DNA from: Pseudoneobacillus sp042683745 | GTDB taxonomy: Bacteria > Bacillota > Bacilli > Bacillales > Cytobacillaceae | Direction: 5' to 3' | Length of the DNA stretch: 64,000 nt | Assembly: GCF_042683745.1 (NCBI RefSeq) | Contig: NZ_JBHUJX010000018.1 | Location: forward strand, 124,001-188,000 | Shown: positions 7,686-16,861 of the stretch, in pieces | Numbering within the stretch: the first letter of the stretch is position 1 | How the letters are laid out: each line of letters starts with the position of its first letter | Position numbers and translations under genes: made by a program | The notes under the pieces: model-generated | Databases searched by the model: none | What the model saw: only the letters and a program-made list of their open reading frames with translations | What the model was told of the DNA's origin: nothing

Positions 7686-9536
7686 ATGCGTTTGTTTACG
7701 GGTTATTCCATATTTTTATTGCTTCTTCCCTTACTTATTATGTTGTTAAAATTAACAACGATTGAAGCTAATCAAAGTCAAAGCTTTCACGAATATCTAA
7801 ATGATCATATTCAATTAGAGCAAAAGCTTGAAAAAAATAGTTATATACTTGACCAAGATGGAAAGGTCATAGATGAGCTAATCGGGAATGAAAGTCGCAT
7901 TTTTAAACCACTTTCCGATATCCCTTTATTCACAAAACAACTGTTTCTTCAGTCAGAGGATAAGCGTTTTTATGAGCACCAAGGGTTCGATGTTCAAGCC
8001 ATTAGCCGAGCATTATCCTTAAATGTAAAGGAGAAGGAGATCAGTCAAGGTGCGAGCACCATTACACAACAAACAGCAAGAAATCTTTATTTAAATCAAG
8101 ATCGTTCATATAACCGAAAGCTGTCCGAATTATTATATGCATATCAAATGGAACGAAAACTGTCAAAAGAACAAATTCTAGAACTCTATTTAAATGTTAT
8201 CTATTTTCAAAATGGTGTGTATGGAATGGAAGCAGCATCAATGTTTTACTTTAACAAAACCATAAGCTCGCTTACACAAGCAGAGCAGGCATTTCTTGCA
8301 GCGATTCCTAACAATCCAACTTTATACAACCCACTTAAACATTTTAATTTTACAAAAAAACGACAGGAACGTTTAATCGATCAGCTTGTTGATAGTGGCT
8401 CTATCTCACTTAATGAAGCAGATAAACTAAAGAAAGAGCCAATTCATCTTAACCTAAAAAAACACATACATGATTACCCAGATTATTCGAATTATGTAAA
8501 AGCAGAACTAGTAGATTTGATCTCTGAACAGGAAGGCTATCAGAAGCAACTGACCCATGCAAAAGGAATGGAAAAAGCAAAACTAGAAGAAAAATTAAAT
8601 GATAGAGTCGAACAAGTTCTTGCTTCGGGCGTTTCTATTCACACTTCTCTTGACCCTAGATTGCAGCAAAAAGCAAAAAAAGCCGTTACGAAGCATTTAC
8701 CTTACAGCGAGATTGAAGGAGCTTTGTCAATCGTTCGTAATGATAATCATACAATCGTCGCTTTAATCGGAGGTAAAAATTATCAAAGTGATGATTTCAA
8801 TCGTTCTTATCAAGCCTTTCGTCAGCCAGGATCTGCTATTAAGCCATTACTCGTCTATGCTCCTTATTTAAATCAACTGAAATCTACAACTAAGGATACT
8901 GTTAGCGGAGCCCCTTTTTGTAAACAAGGATATTGCCCAGAAAATTATGGCTGGGCTAAGGTCGGAAATGTTTCCATTGAACAAGCCTTTATCCACTCCT
9001 ATAATACTCCAGCCGTACGATTGTTAGATCAAATAGGAGTTGAAAAAGGGTTTTTATTTTTAGAGAAATTTCAATTTAAAAAGATCACACACGAAGATTA
9101 TCGTTTAACAGCCGCTATTGGTGGCTTCACATACGGAATGTCTCCACTTGAGATGGCAGGTGCCTATTCCACCTTTGCCAATGAAGGTTTATATGAAAAA
9201 CCACGAGCAATCACTAAAATCACTGATTCAGCCGGGAAAACGATCTATCAATGGAAGACAGGATCGATTAAAGTGTGGGAAAAAGATACGGTAGAGGAAA
9301 TGCGAGATTTACTAAAGAAAACCGTCACATCTGGCACTGCTAGAAAGGCAAAGATTTCAGGCGTATATGCAGGTGGAAAAACAGGTACGACAAATGACTA
9401 CAAAGATTACTGGTTTGTAGGGTTAACCGAGCAATTGACAGCAGCCGTCTGGGTTGGGAAAGACAGCCCTGCAAATATCGAATCTATTGAGAAAGCTGCC
9501 CCTCATTTACTGATTTGGAGAGATATTATGAAGTGA
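7686..9536 (+). CDS. pbpD: Class A penicillin-binding protein 4 (bifunctional)
   Basis: Polymerises and cross-links peptidoglycan. 616 residues: N-terminal membrane anchor (about 5-25), GT51 glycosyltransferase domain with EDKRFYEHQGFD and GASTITQQTARN (catalytic Glu in the first), and a transpeptidase domain with QPGSAIKP (SxxK serine), SYNTP (SxN) and GGKTGTT (KTG). Length and position, just before yufK and mrp, match B. subtilis pbpD. Ribosome site AAGGTGG. Single gene with a strong terminator. Confidence 0.93.
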   Translation: MRLFTGYSIFLLLLPLLIMLLKLTTIEANQSQSFHEYLNDHIQLEQKLEKNSYILDQDGKVIDELIGNESRIFKPLSDIPLFTKQLFLQSEDKRFYEHQGFDVQAISRALSLNVKEKEISQGASTITQQTARNLYLNQDRSYNRKLSELLYAYQMERKLSKEQILELYLNVIYFQNGVYGMEAASMFYFNKTISSLTQAEQAFLAAIPNNPTLYNPLKHFNFTKKRQERLIDQLVDSGSISLNEADKLKKEPIHLNLKKHIHDYPDYSNYVKAELVDLISEQEGYQKQLTHAKGMEKAKLEEKLNDRVEQVLASGVSIHTSLDPRLQQKAKKAVTKHLPYSEIEGALSIVRNDNHTIVALIGGKNYQSDDFNRSYQAFRQPGSAIKPLLVYAPYLNQLKSTTKDTVSGAPFCKQGYCPENYGWAKVGNVSIEQAFIHSYNTPAVRLLDQIGVEKGFLFLEKFQFKKITHEDYRLTAAIGGFTYGMSPLEMAGAYSTFANEGLYEKPRAITKITDSAGKTIYQWKTGSIKVWEKDTVEEMRDLLKKTVTSGTARKAKISGVYAGGKTGTTNDYKDYWFVGLTEQLTAAVWVGKDSPANIESIEKAAPHLLIWRDIMK

Positions 9537-9568
9537 AGCTGTGCCTTATCATTGGCACAGCTTTTTTT
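9536..9568 (+). terminator. pbpD terminator
   Basis: Ten-base stem AAGCTGTGCC / GGCACAGCTT with loop TTATCATT and a run of seven T. Confidence 0.93.
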
Positions 9569-10127
9569 AAATCGGCAAACTCGCCAAAACACTGTTGTAA
9601 ACTTTCACTACTAAATAAGCGACTCCGATTAGAAGAGTTGACCACACGATGACTTGGAAAAAAACTAATCCTGCCATTCCTACAACAGTTAACTCGGCGC
9701 TTATTTTATAGACGATAAAAATGAAATAACCAAACGTCGCAATTAAAAATATAACTAAAACTCCTATTAAGCTATAAAAACTAACGAGTAATGACACCCC
9801 GCTTGCAAAGAAATAAATCCCTGAGCCCGAGCGAATTTTCGTTAAGCTCTGCCCCTCTGTTTCCTTCGAGAAAAATAAAAGGGACAGTTCATTTATCGTA
9901 TCAGCAATGATTTTCAAAGCCGATAAAACCATAAAAAACAATATCGTTAGCAGCGTTAATAGTGATAGCTTAATGCCGCTATCACTAAAAAATTCAAGCA
10001 TTCCATTATAAATTCCGATATCCTTCAAAACATCAATGAGTTTGAATTCAAAGCTAACAGCAAAGGACAAACTTAATAGTAGTAAGGACAATAAGGGGAA
10101 ATAACTAGTTAAATACGTATTTTTCAT
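9567..10127 (-). CDS. yufK: YufK-like membrane protein (DUF5366)
   Basis: 186 residues with five or six hydrophobic helices and few charged residues; one loop around residues 85-97 is polar (KETEGQSLTKIRSGSG). Length, hydrophobic pattern and position next to pbpD and mrp fit B. subtilis YufK, whose function is unknown. The start has GGAG ten bases upstream. Convergent with pbpD, its stop close to that gene's terminator. Confidence 0.7.
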   Translation of the reverse strand: MKNTYLTSYFPLLSLLLLSLSFAVSFEFKLIDVLKDIGIYNGMLEFFSDSGIKLSLLTLLTILFFMVLSALKIIADTINELSLLFFSKETEGQSLTKIRSGSGIYFFASGVSLLVSFYSLIGVLVIFLIATFGYFIFIVYKISAELTVVGMAGLVFFQVIVWSTLLIGVAYLVVKVYNSVLASLPI

Positions 10128-10199
10128 TATATTTTCTCCATTACTAAAAATCTACCAACCATCATTATCTGAGATTTTTGCAATAGATACAAGTGTTAG

Positions 10200-10421
10200 T
10201 CATTCATTATTTCCTAGAAAAACTTCAGTTATTCTAACATATTCCCTTGGTTGAAAGGTATTTTGATTAATCGGCACATGAATATTCGATAACGGAAGTA
10301 CTTCCGTTACTCCTCCCTGTTTTAATGGAATTGGTGAAACATTTGAATTTTCTAATTTCCAAGCCCCTGCAAAAAGGAGGAAAAATATGAGACAAGCACC
10401 AGACACTTTATTTAAAATCAT
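10200..10421 (-). CDS. Small membrane-anchored or secreted protein, unknown
   Basis: 73 residues from ATG at 10421: hydrophobic N-terminal segment of about 18 residues (signal or anchor), then a short extracellular-type tail rich in Pro, Asn and Val that ends in YVRITEVFLGNNE. The ribosome site AAAGGACGG is 11 bases upstream and lies in the loop of an inverted repeat. No family is recognised. It sits between yufK and the mrp operon, on the opposite strand to mrp. It could be a chance frame. Confidence 0.45.
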   Translation of the reverse strand: MILNKVSGACLIFFLLFAGAWKLENSNVSPIPLKQGGVTEVLPLSNIHVPINQNTFQPREYVRITEVFLGNNE

Positions 10422-10450
10422 CCTAAACACCGTCCTTTATTTAGGATGAT
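10417..10450 (-). promoter_or_regulatory. 11-bp inverted repeat enclosing ribosome site and start codon
   Basis: ATCATCCTAAA (10417-10427) and TTTAGGATGAT (10440-10450) are exact complements with a 12-base loop. On the minus transcript the loop shows AAAGGACGG and the 3' arm contains the ATG of the small gene. Confidence 0.5.
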
Positions 10451-10685
10451 TCGTCGTTTTATTTTTATACAAAAAAATTTTTTTTCATGCTTAAATGACT
10501 AGTTTTTTCTTATTTATTATAAAAGCTGACTTTTCCCCGTTTCTTTGAGGCCTTTGCATGCAACGCTATTCGATTTGCGCTATAATTTGAAATAATAGCT
10601 TATTTCATCACATTTTAAGACAATAAAGTGGAAAAGTAAAAATGGGAAATTGAATGTAAATTTATTTAAAAGGGAGGTATTGGTA

Positions 10686-13082
10686 TTGTCACTGCTACAT
10701 CTTGCCATAGTGTCACCATTCATATTGGCTATTTTCATACCAATTTTATACAAGTACTTACGTAATCTACATACAGGCTGGCTTGTTCTTCCATTACCAA
10801 TTTTGTTATTTAGCTATTTTTTAACTTTCCTGTCTACGACGAAACAGAATGGTCGCATTATGGAAACGATGTCATGGATTCCATCGATGAATATTGACTT
10901 TACAGTCAAAGTGGATAGTCTTGGGCTATTATTCGCTTTATTAATTACAGGAATTGGCTCGTTAGTCGTCTTTTATTCCATTTATTATTTATCAAAGGAT
11001 AAAGAAAAGCTCAACACATTTTATGTGTATTTGCTTCTATTCATGGGGGCTATGCTTGGAGTAGTGCTCTCTGATAATTTAATTGTGTTATACATGTTTT
11101 GGGAGTTCACCAGCTTCTCATCCTTTTTACTAATTGGGTATTGGTATACCCGTGAAAAATCCCGATATGGTGCCCAAAAATCTATGCTGATTACCGTTCT
11201 CGGTGGCTTGTCGATGCTTGGGGGAATCGTTCTTTTATACATCATGACTGGGTCCTTTCAAATTTCAGAGATCGTAAGTCAAGCAAGTCATTTATATGAA
11301 CAACCTCTTTTTATCCCTGCTTTACTTTTTATCTTGTTAGCGGCATTTACGAAATCTGCTCAGTTTCCATTTCATATTTGGTTACCAGATGCGATGGAAG
11401 CACCAACACCCGTCAGTGCTTATTTACACTCTGCTACGATGGTTAAAGCAGGAATTTATCTTGTCGCAAGAATGAGTCCGGTTTTTGCCGAGTCAGCATG
11501 GTGGTTATGGCTTGTGGCAGGTATTGGGATTATCACTCTTTTCTGGGGATCCTTTTCTGCTGTTAAGCAAACCGACTTAAAAGCGATCTTAGCTTTTTCG
11601 ACAGTTAGTCAGTTAGGGTTAATTATGTCTTTGCTTGGAGTCGGTGCCGCAGCACTTCACTTCGATTTTATCGGTGATGGCTATTTCACGGTGGCGACCG
11701 CTGCAGCTGTTTTTCACTTGATCAACCATGCTACCTTTAAAGGAAGTCTATTCATGGTTGTTGGCATCATCGACCATGAAACGGGAACGCGTGATATACG
11801 TAGGCTTGGCGGATTAATGAATTTCATGCCTATTACATTTACTCTTGCGGTAATTGGTGCCTTTTCGATGGCGGGATTACCACCATTTAACGGATTTCTA
11901 AGTAAGGAAATGTTTTTTACAGGTATGGTTCGAATTACCGAATTTAACCTATTCAATCTTGACACTTGGGGAATCCTTTTTCCGATATTAGCTTGGATAG
12001 CTAGTGTATTTACTTTCATTTACAGCATGGTTATTGTTTTTAAAACGTTCACAGGAAAGTTCCAGCTAGAGAAGAAACCGCATGAAGCACCGTTTGGTAT
12101 GCTTGTTCCACCAATTATTCTCGCTTCCCTAGTCGTTATCTTTGGGATTTTTCCAAATACTTTATCTCATTACTTCATTGAACCGACGATGGCATCTGTG
12201 CTGCCAAGCCTTTTAAAAGAAAAGTCAGTCTTTGATGTCCATATTTCCTTTTGGCATGGTCCAAACATTGAACTATTTATGACGATTGGGGTCATCATCC
12301 TTGGAATACTGCTGTTCATTTCCTTGCCTAAATGGAAAAAAGTGTACAGCCTGTTCCCAGAGAAACTCACTTTCAATCGACTTTATGATACATTCATAGA
12401 TCGCTCTCAAAAAGGGGCATTACAATTTACCCAAGGATATATGAATGGATTTATCCGTACATATCTTGTTTATATTTTCTCTTTCTTTATTGTGATTCTT
12501 GGATTTTCTCTTTATTGGAAAGATGCTTTCAAGTTGGATTTAAGTAATACTTCCTCTATCGGGATTTATGAACTCATTCTCGCTTTCATTATTGCGATAG
12601 GATCCATTACGATTCTCTTTGCACGTTCAAGGCTTACTGCCATTATCCTATTAGGGTCTGTTGGGTATACAGTTGCTTTATTCTTTGTTCTTTTTCGGGC
12701 ACCAGACTTAGCTTTAACACAGTTAGTGATTGAAACTGTATCGGTCTCGCTGTTCCTACTTTGCTTCTATCATTTGCCTAAATTAAAACGTTATGAAAGA
12801 CCAATGGGCTTTAAGACAGTAAATGCCCTGATTTCTATAGGGGTTGGAGCGATTGTGACGTTAATCGCTTTATCGGCTCATAGCAATAAGCTGTTTCCTT
12901 CTATTGCTCAATATTATGTTGAAAACACATATAAAAAAGCAGGTGGAGAAAATATGGTAAACGTGATTCTCGTTGACTTCCGTGGCTTTGATACGATGTT
13001 TGAAATTTGCGTTCTTGGAATTGCTGCTTTAGGTATTTTTGCGATGATTAAATTACGAATGACAAGGAGGAAGGAAGAATGA
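10686..13082 (+). CDS. mrpA: Na+/H+ antiporter subunit A (MrpA)
   Basis: Largest subunit of the multi-subunit Mrp antiporter, which exports Na+ in exchange for protons and is related to the NuoL subunit of complex I. 798 residues from TTG at 10686, chosen because GGGAGGT is seven bases upstream and the resulting N-terminus MSLLHLAI matches the family. NuoL-like core: LLFMGAMLGVVLSDNL, FWEFTSFSSFLLIGYW, FPFHIWLPDAMEAPTPVSA with the proton-path Lys, then a C-terminal MrpA-specific part. A TATAAT at 10581 may belong to the operon promoter. First gene of mrpABCDEFG. Confidence 0.95.
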   Translation: MSLLHLAIVSPFILAIFIPILYKYLRNLHTGWLVLPLPILLFSYFLTFLSTTKQNGRIMETMSWIPSMNIDFTVKVDSLGLLFALLITGIGSLVVFYSIYYLSKDKEKLNTFYVYLLLFMGAMLGVVLSDNLIVLYMFWEFTSFSSFLLIGYWYTREKSRYGAQKSMLITVLGGLSMLGGIVLLYIMTGSFQISEIVSQASHLYEQPLFIPALLFILLAAFTKSAQFPFHIWLPDAMEAPTPVSAYLHSATMVKAGIYLVARMSPVFAESAWWLWLVAGIGIITLFWGSFSAVKQTDLKAILAFSTVSQLGLIMSLLGVGAAALHFDFIGDGYFTVATAAAVFHLINHATFKGSLFMVVGIIDHETGTRDIRRLGGLMNFMPITFTLAVIGAFSMAGLPPFNGFLSKEMFFTGMVRITEFNLFNLDTWGILFPILAWIASVFTFIYSMVIVFKTFTGKFQLEKKPHEAPFGMLVPPIILASLVVIFGIFPNTLSHYFIEPTMASVLPSLLKEKSVFDVHISFWHGPNIELFMTIGVIILGILLFISLPKWKKVYSLFPEKLTFNRLYDTFIDRSQKGALQFTQGYMNGFIRTYLVYIFSFFIVILGFSLYWKDAFKLDLSNTSSIGIYELILAFIIAIGSITILFARSRLTAIILLGSVGYTVALFFVLFRAPDLALTQLVIETVSVSLFLLCFYHLPKLKRYERPMGFKTVNALISIGVGAIVTLIALSAHSNKLFPSIAQYYVENTYKKAGGENMVNVILVDFRGFDTMFEICVLGIAALGIFAMIKLRMTRRKEE

Positions 13083-13501
13083 AGACGAATGATCTCATTT
13101 TACAAACGGTTACAAAAGTAGTTCTCTTTGTCATCATTCTCTTTTCGATTCATATCTTTTTCGCTGGCCATTATTATCCGGGTGGCGGATTCATTGGTGG
13201 ATTGATGACCTCTGGAGCCATCGTTTTACTTCTGCTCGCTTACGATTTGAAGACAGTCGCGAATATTTTGCCTATTGACTATAAATATTTGATTGGGACT
13301 GGTTTACTTTTTGCAGTTGGGACTGGAACGGGTTCGTTATTCTTCGGAGTCCCCTTCCTAACGCATGCCTTTACCTATGCAACCTTACCTATTCTAGGAA
13401 AAACCGCTCTTCATACCGCTGTTTTATTTGATACTGGAGTATTTCTAGTTGTTGTCGGAGTGACGATGACCATTATTCAAACGATAGGAGAGGACGAATA
13501 A
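13079..13501 (+). CDS. mrpB: Na+/H+ antiporter subunit B (MrpB)
   Basis: 140-residue membrane subunit with four helices and the family motif HYYPGGGFIGGL near residue 30. Its ATG overlaps the mrpA stop by four bases (ATGA), which indicates translational coupling; AGGAGG lies in the 3' end of mrpA. Subunits A and B together form the part of Mrp that is unlike simple antiporters. Confidence 0.95.
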   Translation: MKTNDLILQTVTKVVLFVIILFSIHIFFAGHYYPGGGFIGGLMTSGAIVLLLLAYDLKTVANILPIDYKYLIGTGLLFAVGTGTGSLFFGVPFLTHAFTYATLPILGKTALHTAVLFDTGVFLVVVGVTMTIIQTIGEDE

Positions 13502-13839
13502 TGGAGATATTAATGGCTTTTGTTATTGGGATTCTTTTTATGACAGCTACTTATTTAATGCTTTCAAAAAGCTTACTAAGAATTATTATTGGGACTGGTC
13601 TATTAAGTCATGGTGCTCATCTATTAATTTTAACAATGGGGGGATTAAAAAGAGGAGCCGCTCCATTGCTTGGAGAACCTGGACCTTATGTAGATCCTCT
13701 GCCGCAAGCCTTGATTTTAACTGCGATTGTCATTAGTTTTGGTGTCACCTCCTTCTTCCTTGTGCTAGCTTACCGCGCTTATCAGGAGCTTGGGACAGAT
13801 AATATGGATCAATTGAGAGGAACCGAAGGAAATGAATAA
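13501..13839 (+). CDS. mrpC: Na+/H+ antiporter subunit C (MrpC)
   Basis: 112-residue NuoK-like membrane subunit with three helices. Visible are the YLMLSKSLLRIIIGTGLLSHGAHLLIL helix region and DPLPQALILTAIVISF, both hallmarks of MrpC/NuoK. The start overlaps the mrpB stop by one base (TAATG). Confidence 0.95.
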   Translation: MEILMAFVIGILFMTATYLMLSKSLLRIIIGTGLLSHGAHLLILTMGGLKRGAAPLLGEPGPYVDPLPQALILTAIVISFGVTSFFLVLAYRAYQELGTDNMDQLRGTEGNE

Positions 13840-15316
13840 TTTTATTATATTACCAATTTTAATTCCGCTTTTAACGGCCATTTTGTTAATTTTCTTTGCG
13901 AAAAAGGTTCCCTATCAACGAATCCTCTCGCTGATTGCTTCTTTTATTACGGTTGTGATCAGTTTCCAATTAGTACAAACAGTTCGAAAAGAAGGCATCC
14001 AAACATTAGATGTTAGTAGCTGGGAGGCACCTTTTGGGATTACATTAGTTTCAGACATGCTTTCGGCATTACTTGTTTTAACAGCTAGCATCATTGCGTT
14101 TGTCTGTATTCTTTACTCATTTCAATCGATTGGAAAGGGTCGAGAGAATTATTACTATTATCCGATTGTGCAATTTTTAATGGTTGGAGTAAATGGGGCA
14201 TTTACAACAGGGGATATTTTTAACTTGTTCGTCTTTTTTGAAGTAATGCTTATGTCTTCCTATCTGTTACTTGTTCTGGGGGGAACAAAGATTCAACTCC
14301 GTGAATCGATTAAATACATTTTAGTAAATGTCATTTCATCCGCCCTATTTGTCATAACTGTTGCTTATCTTTACTCTGTTGTCGGTTCATTAAACATGGC
14401 CCATATTTCAACAAGAATTGCTGAAGTGAATCAGCCTGGAATTTTATCTGTCATTGCGATTCTCTTTTTAATCGTCTTCGGTTTAAAAGGGGCAATTTTC
14501 CCATTATTTTTCTGGTTACCTGGATCATATTATGCTCCACCAGCACCTGTAATGGCTTTATTTGGAGCATTATTAACGAAGGTTGGGGTCTATTCGATCA
14601 TTCGAACCTATACATTGTTTTTTTATCATGATCCTGGCTTCACCCATCAAATATTAGGCATACTCGCGATATTGACGATCATTTTTGGATTAGTAGGTGC
14701 AATTGGGTATTGGGATGTTAAAAAGATTATCATCTACAATATCATTGTCGCTGTTGGTGTCATTTTGTTTGGAGTATCCGTGATGAGCCAGGTATCTTTA
14801 ACAGGTTCTGTCTTCTATTTAGTTCATGACATGATTATTAAAGCGGCCTTATTTTTAATGGTAGGAATCATTGTAAAAATAACCGGTACAAGTGACTTAA
14901 GAAAAATACATGGACTCATACAAGGATATCCTGGCCTCGGTTGGACATTTTTTATCGCGACACTCGCATTAGCTGGAGTTCCACCTTTAAGTGGATTCAT
15001 TGGGAAGCTTCTCATTATTCAAGGGGGATTTAAGGCAGAATACTATGCAAGTACGGTGATTGTACTCTTTTCAAGCTTACTTGTCCTCTTTTCTATTATG
15101 AAGATATTTATTAATGGCTTTTGGGGAGTTCCCAAGGAGTATAATACTAATGATAAGGTACCAGTAAGGTTTTTACTTATTTCACCTGTTATCCTAGTTA
15201 CCATAGCTGTTTTGTACGGAGTTGGCACAGATTTCATTTACCCGTATATTACCCAAGCCGCTGATACACTTACAAATCCACATATTTATATTGATGCTGT
15301 ATTAAAGGGGGAGTAA
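13832..15316 (+). CDS. mrpD: Na+/H+ antiporter subunit D (MrpD)
   Basis: 494-residue NuoN/NuoM-like proton channel subunit with about 14 helices. Features: GDIFNLFVFFEVMLMSSYLL with the conserved Glu, LKGAIFPLFFWLPGSYYAPP with the conserved Lys, and a later IIKAALFLMVG segment. It overlaps mrpC by eight bases. Required for antiport activity in studied Mrp systems. Confidence 0.95.
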   Translation: MNNFIILPILIPLLTAILLIFFAKKVPYQRILSLIASFITVVISFQLVQTVRKEGIQTLDVSSWEAPFGITLVSDMLSALLVLTASIIAFVCILYSFQSIGKGRENYYYYPIVQFLMVGVNGAFTTGDIFNLFVFFEVMLMSSYLLLVLGGTKIQLRESIKYILVNVISSALFVITVAYLYSVVGSLNMAHISTRIAEVNQPGILSVIAILFLIVFGLKGAIFPLFFWLPGSYYAPPAPVMALFGALLTKVGVYSIIRTYTLFFYHDPGFTHQILGILAILTIIFGLVGAIGYWDVKKIIIYNIIVAVGVILFGVSVMSQVSLTGSVFYLVHDMIIKAALFLMVGIIVKITGTSDLRKIHGLIQGYPGLGWTFFIATLALAGVPPLSGFIGKLLIIQGGFKAEYYASTVIVLFSSLLVLFSIMKIFINGFWGVPKEYNTNDKVPVRFLLISPVILVTIAVLYGVGTDFIYPYITQAADTLTNPHIYIDAVLKGE

Positions 15317-15319
15317 GTG

Positions 15320-15796
15320 ATGGCCTTTCAAATACTATTGAATGTATTTCTTGCGTGGGTGTGGATGTTTTTAAATGTTTCATATGATTCTGTCACTTTT
15401 TTAAAAGGCTTTTTCTTCGGTTTAGTCATTATTTATTTGTTTCGAAGGTTTTTCCAATCTCGATTTTATCTTTACCGTGTCAATGCAGTGGTTCGATTAT
15501 TCTTCATTTTTATAAGAGAGCTGATTTTATCAAATATATCTGTTTTGAAGGTTATTTTAAAACCAAAGCTTGATATTCGTCCGGGTATATTCGCCTTCGA
15601 AACGGTGTTATCACAGGATTGGGAAATTACGGTGCTAGCAAACTTAATTACGTTAACACCGGGTACTTTTGTGGTCGATGTCTCCCCTGATAATAAAATA
15701 CTTTATATTCATGCTATGGATATTGGAGATGCCACAGAAGCCATAGAGAGTATCAAAAATAGCTTTGAAAAAGCGATTATGGAGGTGAGCCGATAG
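15320..15796 (+). CDS. mrpE: Na+/H+ antiporter subunit E (MrpE)
   Basis: 158 residues: two N-terminal membrane helices and a cytoplasmic C-terminal domain with the family segment VLANLITLTPGTFVVDVSPD. GTG at 15317 and ATG at 15320 are adjacent; ATG fits better after GGGGGAG. It follows mrpD directly. Confidence 0.93.
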   Translation: MAFQILLNVFLAWVWMFLNVSYDSVTFLKGFFFGLVIIYLFRRFFQSRFYLYRVNAVVRLFFIFIRELILSNISVLKVILKPKLDIRPGIFAFETVLSQDWEITVLANLITLTPGTFVVDVSPDNKILYIHAMDIGDATEAIESIKNSFEKAIMEVSR

Positions 15797-16080
15797 TGCT
15801 TGATACAGTCATTCACCTTTCATTATTGTTGATTTCCCTATCGATGCTAGGCCTCATTTACCGTGTGATTAAGGGGCCAACCATTCCCGATCGAGTGGTC
15901 GCTTTAGATGCAATTGGAATTAATCTTATTGCCATCATTGCTCTAGTATCTATTCTATTAAAAACACATGCCTTTCTTGAAATCATTTTATTAATAGGTA
16001 TATTAGCTTTTATTGGCACCGTGGCATTTTCCAAGTATCTTGAGAAGGGAGAAATCATCGAACGTGATAGAAATCGTTAG
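15796..16080 (+). CDS. mrpF: Na+/H+ antiporter subunit F (MrpF)
   Basis: 94 residues with three helices and the family motif GPTIPDRVVALDAIG with conserved Asp. GTG start overlapping the mrpE stop by one base; GGAGGTGA lies in the 3' end of mrpE. In B. subtilis MrpF is also linked to cholate efflux. Confidence 0.94.
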   Translation: MLDTVIHLSLLLISLSMLGLIYRVIKGPTIPDRVVALDAIGINLIAIIALVSILLKTHAFLEIILLIGILAFIGTVAFSKYLEKGEIIERDRNR

Positions 16081-16417
16081 AGTAATCATTGCCGCTTTAA
16101 TTCTTATTGGTGCTTTTTTAAGCCTTGTTACTGCCTTCGGTCTCATTCGTCTTCCAGATGTGTATACGAGGAACCACGCGGCTTCCAAAGCAGCTACATT
16201 AGGGGTAATGTCGATTTTAATTGGAACATTTTTATATTTTTATATTGAAGAGGGTCATTTTAATTCGAGACTCATACTTGGAATTGCCTTTATATTTTTA
16301 ACCTCCCCTGTCGCGGGACATCTCATTAGTCGTGCCGCTTACAATAGTGGAGTTCCGTTATGGCACAAAAGTGTTCAGGATGATTTGAAGAAAATAAAGG
16401 AGAACGAAAATAAATAA
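16064..16417 (+). CDS. mrpG: Na+/H+ antiporter subunit G (MrpG)
   Basis: 117 residues with three helices and the family motif GLIRLPDVYTRNHAASKAATLG. The start is GTG at 16064, inside the mrpF coding region, 12 bases after AGAAGGGAG; this gives the usual VIEIVR N-terminus, while the longer open frame from 16013 does not look like the family. Last gene of the operon, followed by a strong terminator. Confidence 0.93.
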   Translation: MIEIVRVIIAALILIGAFLSLVTAFGLIRLPDVYTRNHAASKAATLGVMSILIGTFLYFYIEEGHFNSRLILGIAFIFLTSPVAGHLISRAAYNSGVPLWHKSVQDDLKKIKENENK

Positions 16418-16441
16418 AAGAGGAGCTTCTGCTCCTCTTTT
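16416..16441. terminator. Bidirectional terminator of mrp operon and yuxO
   Basis: Eleven-base stem AAAAGAGGAGC / GCTCCTCTTTT with loop TTCT; T-runs on both strands. Confidence 0.93.
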
Positions 16442-16442
16442 A

Positions 16443-16829
16443 TTATTTCTTCAATTTTAACACAGCCATCGTGCATCTAGACACACAAATTAATCGTTCT
16501 TCCTCATCAACGATCTTAATATCCCAGACCATCGTCGTTTTACCTTGATGTAATACCGTTGCAATTGCCGTGACGATTCCCTCACGTTTCCCGCGAACAT
16601 GGTTTGCATTAATTTCAAGGCCTGCTACCCCTTCAGTTTCTTTATCAACAAGTTCATAAGCGCCAACACTTGCAACCGTTTCAGCTAATGCTACAGAAGC
16701 ACCGCCATGTAGAAGTCCAAACGGCTGCCTAGTTCGCTCATCAACAGGCATCGTAGCAATCACTTTTCCTTTTTCTAAAGTAGTAATTTCAATCCCAAGA
16801 GCTTCGATCATTGTAGATTTCAATTCCAT
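16443..16829 (-). CDS. yuxO: Hotdog-fold acyl-CoA thioesterase (YuxO)
   Basis: 128 residues of the PaaI/MenI-like hotdog family. The catalytic loop and helix read LLHGGASVALAETVAS, with the Glu that serves as catalytic base in E. coli YdiI (1,4-dihydroxy-2-naphthoyl-CoA hydrolase of menaquinone synthesis). A menaquinone role is an inference. The site AAAGGGG is nine bases before the start. Convergent with mrpG, as in B. subtilis. Confidence 0.88.
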   Translation of the reverse strand: MELKSTMIEALGIEITTLEKGKVIATMPVDERTRQPFGLLHGGASVALAETVASVGAYELVDKETEGVAGLEINANHVRGKREGIVTAIATVLHQGKTTMVWDIKIVDEEERLICVSRCTMAVLKLKK

Positions 16830-16861
16830 CTTTACTATTCCCCTTTAATTAAATAAATAAT

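Noticed and set aside
10541..10590. Assigning a full SigA promoter to mrp from TTGCAT and TATAAT
   Set aside because: The spacing is about 21 bases, too long for a confident pair; only the TATAAT is mentioned.
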